NCBI GenBank assembly: GCA_049642465.1
Contig: JBAROV010000208.1
Location: forward strand, 62,001-126,000
Length of the DNA stretch: 64,000 nucleotides
Source of the DNA: CAWDPQ01 sp049642465
Lineage (GTDB): Bacteria > Acidobacteriota > Vicinamibacteria > Vicinamibacterales > 2-12-FULL-66-21
Direction of reading: 5' to 3'
How positions within the stretch are numbered: position 1 is the stretch's first letter; the number at the start of each line of letters is the position of its first letter. The position numbers and the translations under genes are program-made. The notes under the pieces are model-generated. The model did no database searches and was not told the DNA's origin. It was given only the letters and a program-made list of their open reading frames with translations. Below, piece after piece: positions 59,607-64,000 of the stretch.

Positions 59607-60439
59607 TTTGTGTTTTGCCGCGGGGCCGCCCGCCTTCGCTGCGCTTCGGCGAGGCTCGCCGTAGCCTTGGCGGAGGCGGCGCCCCCACGACCTGTGCCTC
59701 GCGCCTTCTGCGCCCGGCGTACGGTCGACGACCGCCCACTTTCAGTGGGTCCCTGAATAGCGCGGGCCGCCGGACTGATCTTCGCGGCCTTGCCTGAGAG
59801 GAAGAACCGGCAGTCGTGGCGTACGGCGCAGCGATCGCAGAGCGGCCGCGGCTTACAAATCCGGCGGCCATGCAGGATGAATGTGTCCGACGCGCGCGTC
59901 CAGTCGGACGGCGGAAGCGCACCGCACAACTGCTGCTCGACAACCTCAGGATCGTCAGATTTTGCCACGCCGATTCGATTGGTCACTCGCAACACGTGTC
60001 GATCGACAGGCAACCCGGGAACGCCGAGCGCGTGGCCGAGGACGACATTGGCGGTCTTGCGGCCGACACCCGGCAGTTTGACGAGCGCGTCCATCGACGC
60101 AGGCACTTCGCCGCCGTGGCGCTCGGTCAGCGCATTGGCCATGCCGACAAGCGCGCGCGACTTCGCCCGGAAGAATCCCGTGGATTGGATCTGCGGTTCG
60201 AGTTCTGCGGTTGATGTGTGCGCGAGCGCGCGCGCGTCAGGATAGCGCTTGAAGAGTGCGGGGGTGACCTGATTGACGCGCTCGTCCGTGCACTGCGCCG
60301 AGAGGATGGTCGCGACCAGCAGCTCGTACGGCGTCGTGAAGATCAGTTCGGTGTCGGCATTCGGATGCTGACGTTCCAGCTTGGCCAGAATGCGCCGCGT
60401 ATCGGCGGCAGACTTCGCGGGCTTGGGCGCGCGTGCCAT
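59603..60439 (-). CDS. nth: endonuclease III with repeat-derived C-terminal tail
   Basis: A 278-residue DNA glycosylase/AP lyase for oxidised pyrimidines. HhH segment LPGVGRKTANVVLGHALG (catalytic Lys), VDRHVLRVTNRIG (catalytic Asp) and the iron-sulfur cluster motif CKPRPLCDRCAVRHDC (C-x5-C-x2-C-x5-C). After the cluster come about 60 extra residues (for example GRGGAASAKATASLAEAQRR) encoded by a dispersed repeat. The ATG at 60439 begins the family sequence; the frame back to 60601 lies in the next gene. Confidence 0.92.
   Translation of the reverse strand: MARAPKPAKSAADTRRILAKLERQHPNADTELIFTTPYELLVATILSAQCTDERVNQVTPALFKRYPDARALAHTSTAELEPQIQSTGFFRAKSRALVGMANALTERHGGEVPASMDALVKLPGVGRKTANVVLGHALGVPGLPVDRHVLRVTNRIGVAKSDDPEVVEQQLCGALPPSDWTRASDTFILHGRRICKPRPLCDRCAVRHDCRFFLSGKAAKISPAARAIQGPTESGRSSTVRRAQKARGTGRGGAASAKATASLAEAQRRRAAPRQNTK
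59621..59690. repeat. dispersed repeat (GCTTCGGCGAGGCTCGCC-type) inside the 3' end of nth
   Basis: The segment reads CGCTTCGGCGAGGCTCGCCG with flanking GCC-rich sequence (CTTGGCGGAGGCGGCGCCCC). It contains a hairpin GGCGAG-GCT-CGCC. It is translated as the C-terminus of Nth. Confidence 0.5.
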
Positions 60440-60461
60440 GCCGCCGATTGTAGCGCGGGCG

Positions 60462-61637
60462 CTAGCGGCAGGCTGTCGTGGGCGCCAGCGACGCGTAATA
60501 CGCGTGGTAGGCGCGCTGGAGACGGTGCTCGAAGGTCGTGCGCTCCGAGCCGGCAAGCGACGCGTCGATCCGGCGGGTGATGGGTTCGAGAAAACGTCCA
60601 TAGCGTCCGAACGTCACCACGTCGTCGCCCATGATGGCCTGGCGAACATTCTCGAGTGTTCGTGGCGTCAGAATCTCCATGCGACCGACGAAGACTCGTT
60701 CGACAGCAGTCGGGGCAGGGGTAATGGTGAGCGGGAGGATTTCGTCCACGCTCTTCCGGCTCGCGACGTAGAAGAGGCGAGTCCCTTCCTCGAACCAGGA
60801 GTCTCGCCAGGTCTCGATCATCGCGGCAGCCTCTCGCGGGTAGAGCCCCTCTGCGACCAGCATGCGCTCCAATTCGCCGTGGAGCCGCTTCAGTTCCCCA
60901 GCTCTCGACGGCAACGCCATCGTGTATCTCGAGCTGACGCCGCGGCCGGTTCCGAAGCGAATGGATCCGCCGTAGTTCTCGAACACGATCACGTCGCCAA
61001 CGGGTTCGCCATCAATCGTTCTCAGGTGGAGCTGGCCGTTTCGAAGCGTGGCTGCGATGGGCGGAGCAAAGCGGCCGACGCCGCGATAGAAGAGGAACTT
61101 CTCGCTCTGCGTCCCAATCTGCAGCGGCGCGGCATCGGTCTGACGAGCGGCGTAATAGTGGCTGGAACCAGTTTCGCTCGGGAAGCTTGCGCTGGTGCGC
61201 GGCAGCACCTTGACGTCCTTCCAGGCGATCTCGCCGCTCCACGGATTTCGAAGCGTCGTCGCGTTGAACGCCGCCGGCGTGACCTTCGCGCGCGGGTACC
61301 ACTCGGTGATCAGGCCCTGCTTGAACCCGACGGTGACGTTCACCGTCGCCGGTTCCGGCGCGTAGAAGTAGAGCACCGGCGTTTCCATCCGTACGGTTCC
61401 CGACAGGATGCCCTTGATGTTGTCGAACCGTGTGCGCTCGACGAAGCAGGGCAGATCCTGCGGTCCAGACTGAGGCAACCATTCGACGGCCGTTCCCTCG
61501 TCACCCGCAATCGACGTGAACGTGCCCCACTCGTGAACCACCAGGCGAGACGGGTCGGCGGATTCGCCGAGGCCCGTTGCCGTAACGCAGACGCAAACAG
61601 CGGCGCAGACAAACCAGGAACCAATTCGGCGTCTCAT
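60462..61637 (-). CDS. secreted protein of unknown function in cytochrome/sigma operon
   Basis: A 391-residue protein with a signal peptide (SWFVCAAVCVCVTATGLG). The mature part starts LVVHEWGTFTSIAGDEG and has VYFYAPEPATVNVTVGF-like beta-rich sequence (METPVLYFYAPEPATV). I recognise no enzyme motif. The ATG at 61637 is set by AAGGAG six bases upstream; an ATG at 61652 overlapping the cytochrome stop is less likely. It is the fifth gene of the sigma operon. Confidence 0.72.
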   Translation of the reverse strand: MRRRIGSWFVCAAVCVCVTATGLGESADPSRLVVHEWGTFTSIAGDEGTAVEWLPQSGPQDLPCFVERTRFDNIKGILSGTVRMETPVLYFYAPEPATVNVTVGFKQGLITEWYPRAKVTPAAFNATTLRNPWSGEIAWKDVKVLPRTSASFPSETGSSHYYAARQTDAAPLQIGTQSEKFLFYRGVGRFAPPIAATLRNGQLHLRTIDGEPVGDVIVFENYGGSIRFGTGRGVSSRYTMALPSRAGELKRLHGELERMLVAEGLYPREAAAMIETWRDSWFEEGTRLFYVASRKSVDEILPLTITPAPTAVERVFVGRMEILTPRTLENVRQAIMGDDVVTFGRYGRFLEPITRRIDASLAGSERTTFEHRLQRAYHAYYASLAPTTACR

Positions 61638-61648
61638 TTCGGACTCCT

Positions 61649-62335
61649 TCATCTCTGTCGTTGCGCGGTCATCACCGACGGCATGCCTTCATTGATGAAG
61701 GCGACCAGCGCGGCGATTTCTTTCGGTAGCAGGTTCAGGTTCGGCATCGCCCCAACCGTTAGTCTGGATGGTGGCAGCGTGGCTGACGGATTCTCGAGGA
61801 CACGCGCCAGGAATTCGTCGCGATACTTCTTCGCGATCAGCACGGGCCCGACGTTCAGTGTGTCGTTCGGGGTATTCAAGGCGTTGCTGTGACACGTCAC
61901 ACAGCCCTTCGCGACGAACAGATGGCGCCCCAGTTCGATCGGGCTGGGCGCCGCGGCCCTGGACAACCCATTGGAGTCGACAGCGGTGACGGGCAGGAGA
62001 GTGAGTTTGCTGTTTCCGAAGCCGCTGTGGATCGTGATTGACCATTCGCCTCGATTCGGCAGCGTCAGGTTCGCGGTGTATTGGCCGGTTTGCGGGCCTG
62101 CGACTGCCGCCGCGGATACCCGCGCGCCGCCAGCGCTCGCTTCGACTCGTGGCGACAGACCTCCGAGCGGGGTCACTCCGTGTTGACGCACGGTGAATGT
62201 CAGCGGGACCGTCTGGCCTGCCTGAATCAGATCGGGCAATTGCTGGAGCGTGATGACGGCCCACCCTCCGGCCCGCATCGTGCTCGCTGCCGCCAAGATG
62301 GCAGCTGCTACCAAGGCAACGCGAATTCGTGTCAT
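61649..62335 (-). CDS. exported c-type cytochrome with N-terminal Ig-like domain
   Basis: A 228-residue protein: signal peptide (ALVAAAILAAAS), a beta-sandwich domain (residues 25-118, PLTFTVRQHGVTPLGGLSPRV, YtkA/FixG-like) and a class I cytochrome c domain with CVTCH (Cys145, Cys148, His149) and a probable distal Met197 (VGAMPNLNLL). It should carry electrons in the periplasm. ATGA overlap with the upstream gene couples it to the sigma operon. Confidence 0.85.
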   Translation of the reverse strand: MTRIRVALVAAAILAAASTMRAGGWAVITLQQLPDLIQAGQTVPLTFTVRQHGVTPLGGLSPRVEASAGGARVSAAAVAGPQTGQYTANLTLPNRGEWSITIHSGFGNSKLTLLPVTAVDSNGLSRAAAPSPIELGRHLFVAKGCVTCHSNALNTPNDTLNVGPVLIAKKYRDEFLARVLENPSATLPPSRLTVGAMPNLNLLPKEIAALVAFINEGMPSVMTAQRQR

Positions 62336-63066
62336 TTCCTCTCTCCTTGCGGGGCGGATGAATCGGGACGTCGCACAGCCGTGAGGAGGGCGATGAGCGC
62401 CTTGTCCCCTTTGAGGCTGGACGTACCGATCACCACGGTTTCACCGACGTCCATGGAAAACGTGCTGTCGATGACGGAGCTTTTCAGCGACTGGGAGAGA
62501 CCCTTCTGTTCGTCGATCTCCTGAATTTGGTGGCGAGCAATTTGTTGCTCCAGCTCTTTGACCGCTGGGTGATTCGAACTGAGGCCCTTTTTGCGCTTCT
62601 CTTCGAGTTCGGCGACCAGGCTGTTGACGTCCGCCTGACGGGCTCCAATCTTCTTGCCCGAAGACTCTTCGCGCAGCGAAAATCGAATCGACAGCTTCGA
62701 TCCCCACAAACCGTAGTCGATGACGAACGAGTACTGTTGTTCATCGAGTCCGCGAAGCCGTCCCGAGATCGGTGGCGTTCCCCCTTTGGACGCACAACAG
62801 CGGATGAACTGCACGTCGAGCAGCCGGTAGCTCTTGTAGGGCACGAAATCACGCAGATCAGCCAATGCTTTTTTGGCGCCCAATGGCAGGTTATCTGCGG
62901 TTGACGCACCCTGCAGGTCACCCAACACCAGCGCCACGCTGAATCCGTGAATCGGAGTCGCCTCGACCACCTCGTTGGGTTTCTTTGGCAACTGCGCCGA
63001 GGCGAGACAAGGCGCAATGACAACGGCGCCCAAGAGCGCACACCGCACTGCAATCCGGGACGTCAT
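62332..63066 (-). CDS. secreted protein of unknown function in ECF sigma operon
   Basis: A 244-residue protein with a signal peptide (AVRCALLGAVVIAPCLASA). The rest includes VEATPIHGFSVALVLGDLQG and YRLLDVQFIRCCASKGG, a long helical stretch (VNSLVAELEEKRKKGLSS) and an acceptable coiled-coil (VKELEQQIARHQIQEIDEQK). No family recognised; it may be an envelope sensor. Start and stop overlap the neighbours by four bases. The longer frame to 63489 lies inside the anti-sigma gene and is rejected. Confidence 0.7.
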   Translation of the reverse strand: MTSRIAVRCALLGAVVIAPCLASAQLPKKPNEVVEATPIHGFSVALVLGDLQGASTADNLPLGAKKALADLRDFVPYKSYRLLDVQFIRCCASKGGTPPISGRLRGLDEQQYSFVIDYGLWGSKLSIRFSLREESSGKKIGARQADVNSLVAELEEKRKKGLSSNHPAVKELEQQIARHQIQEIDEQKGLSQSLKSSVIDSTFSMDVGETVVIGTSSLKGDKALIALLTAVRRPDSSAPQGERK

Positions 63067-63449
63067 GGTGCAACCCCTTCCAGTTTGAATTCGGGATCCA
63101 GCGTCCAGATGATCCGCGTGCCGCCAGGCGTGGCAAATTGCAGTTGCCGCCGCTCGGCGGGCTCGGCCGGTGCAGCGACCTTTGTCGCGTCGCCGCCGCC
63201 GGCACTCCCGGTCTTGTTGCGGCCACCGATCACTCCGGCGATCGCGATCAGCACGACAAGGGCGGCAGCGGCAAATACGCGCGGCCAGAACACCATCGGC
63301 GAGGGGGCTGTGCGTTCCGCGTTCAGCACCGCGTGCCGAATCCGTTCCACGTCCGATGCCGACAGCGAGGGCTCGTCGCGCAGCGGATCGGCGGCTTCGA
63401 GCAGCGCGTGGATCTCGTCCGCCCGGCGTTCGCCAACCTTCTCCTTCAT
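63063..63449 (-). CDS. putative anti-sigma membrane protein
   Basis: A 128-residue protein: a cytoplasmic helical part (RRADEIHALLEAADPLRDEP), one membrane helix (VFAAAALVVLIAIAGVIGG, about residues 60-78) and a short periplasmic domain (LQFATPGGTRIIWTLD). No zinc motif. GGAGG five bases before the ATG at 63449 sets the start, which shares a base with the sigma stop. Placement right after an ECF sigma gene implies an anti-sigma role. Confidence 0.7.
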   Translation of the reverse strand: MKEKVGERRADEIHALLEAADPLRDEPSLSASDVERIRHAVLNAERTAPSPMVFWPRVFAAAALVVLIAIAGVIGGRNKTGSAGGGDATKVAAPAEPAERRQLQFATPGGTRIIWTLDPEFKLEGVAP

Positions 63450-63994
63450 CACGACCTCCACGGCGCCCGCAATGTTCTGGCCAGCTCACGGCGTCCGCGC
63501 GAGAGATGCCAACGCACCGTCACGGGAGCCACATCGAGGAGCGAAGCGATTGCGGGTATCTCCATGCCTTCCAGCTCGTACATCACGACAATGGCCCGGC
63601 GGCGCGGTGCGAGTCTGCCAAGCGCGCGCCATACAGTAGCGTGCGCAACCACCGCTGTTTCGGGCGTCGACGTTGACGGCGTCGCGGACGACTGCAGCGG
63701 CAAGGCTCGTTGCTCGACAGCGCGTTTTCGCCAACGATCCCGGGCAAGGTTGATGAGGACTCGAACCAGCCACGCTTCCTCATTCGGTGCGCCATGGGGT
63801 ATCGAGTGCGGTGAACGAGCGGCGCGCAGGAACGCATCCTGCACGAGATCGCGCGCATCTTCGACGCTGTTACACAATCGCCGAGCCAGTCGATACAGCC
63901 GCGCATGGTGCGTGTCGAACAGCACGCCCAGCCGGGCCGCAAAGTCCTCCCCGGCGCCGTCGGTGGCAGCCATCGCGATGGCCTGCCCGGTCAT
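63449..63994 (-). CDS. ECF-family RNA polymerase sigma factor
   Basis: A 181-residue sigma factor: region 2 (LYRLARRLCNSVEDARDLVQDAFLRA, EEAWLVRVLINLARDRWRK) and region 4 (LAPRRRAIVVMYELEGMEIPAIASLL then VAPVTVRWHLSRGRRELA). First gene visible of a coupled run: sigma, anti-sigma, unknown, cytochrome c, unknown. The ATG at 63994 is near the right edge of the window; an ATG at 63973 is also possible. Confidence 0.9.
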   Translation of the reverse strand: MTGQAIAMAATDGAGEDFAARLGVLFDTHHARLYRLARRLCNSVEDARDLVQDAFLRAARSPHSIPHGAPNEEAWLVRVLINLARDRWRKRAVEQRALPLQSSATPSTSTPETAVVAHATVWRALGRLAPRRRAIVVMYELEGMEIPAIASLLDVAPVTVRWHLSRGRRELARTLRAPWRS

Positions 63995-64000
63995 ACATCC

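Overview
The window reads as chromosomal DNA of a high-GC, diderm, non-spore-forming bacterium, most likely an acidobacterium of the Vicinamibacteria type. Reasons: two VWFA-related proteins of the kind common in Acidobacteriota, a decayed ADOP-type (acidobacterial duplicated orphan permease) gene, BamD (an outer membrane is present), RNase J, several ECF sigma/anti-sigma pairs, and dispersed GC-rich repeats. The placement is inference from family content. No plasmid, phage, IS, CRISPR or rRNA was found; there is one tRNA (Gly, CCC).

Layout. 1-6.2 kb: a partial coiled-coil gene, a tandem pair of secreted VWA proteins, a zincin-like secreted protein with an altered HExxH motif, and a PepSY-like lipoprotein. 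6.2-8.1 kb: decayed DNA holding an ADOP permease pseudogene. 8.2-11 kb: a divergent cluster of exported enzymes (Tat-exported enolase-superfamily enzyme, secreted cupin, secreted RraA-like protein). 11.1-15.1 kb: DUF983 protein, an ECF sigma/anti-sigma/secreted-protein operon whose sigma gene is split by a one-base frameshift, tRNA-Gly, and a secreted protein with a D/H-rich tail. 15.1-18.2 kb: phosphohexomutase plus sugar-nucleotide pyrophosphorylase, and divergent pgsA. 18.3-24.6 kb (minus): def-fmt-rsmB-PASTA-rpe-thioesterase-epimerase-bamD, tightly overlapped. 24.6-36.3 kb: aroC, a very large sigma54 activator, a TPR protein, a second ECF sigma/zinc anti-sigma pair, a secreted beta-propeller protein and a SpoIVB-type protease.

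36.4-50 kb (plus) is the centrepiece. A complete-looking transcription attenuator (Trp-Trp-Trp leader peptide, antiterminator and intrinsic terminator) sits in front of aroDE-trpE-trpG-trpD-trpC-trpF-trpB-trpA-aroQ-aroF-tyrA. This supraoperon encodes the first step (DAHP synthase), the dehydratase and dehydrogenase steps of the shikimate pathway, all of tryptophan synthesis, chorismate mutase and prephenate dehydrogenase. A GNAT, an acetoacetyl-CoA synthetase and a JAMM peptidase follow. Trp shortage would thus control common-pathway and Tyr-branch genes together with trp.

50-64 kb: pepA, then on the minus strand rnj-ftsK-amidase, rsmA/ksgA, a minimal zincin, nth, and a third ECF sigma operon carrying a c-type cytochrome and two secreted proteins of unknown function. 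The ksgA-rnj spacer is dense in complementary segments and has an extended -10 in front of it, so it may be a structured leader or small RNA. Two imperfect palindromic GGGGACAGTCCCC elements, an 11-bp tandem repeat translated into the C-terminus of AroDE, and a repeat translated into the C-terminus of Nth show dispersed repeats being captured by genes.
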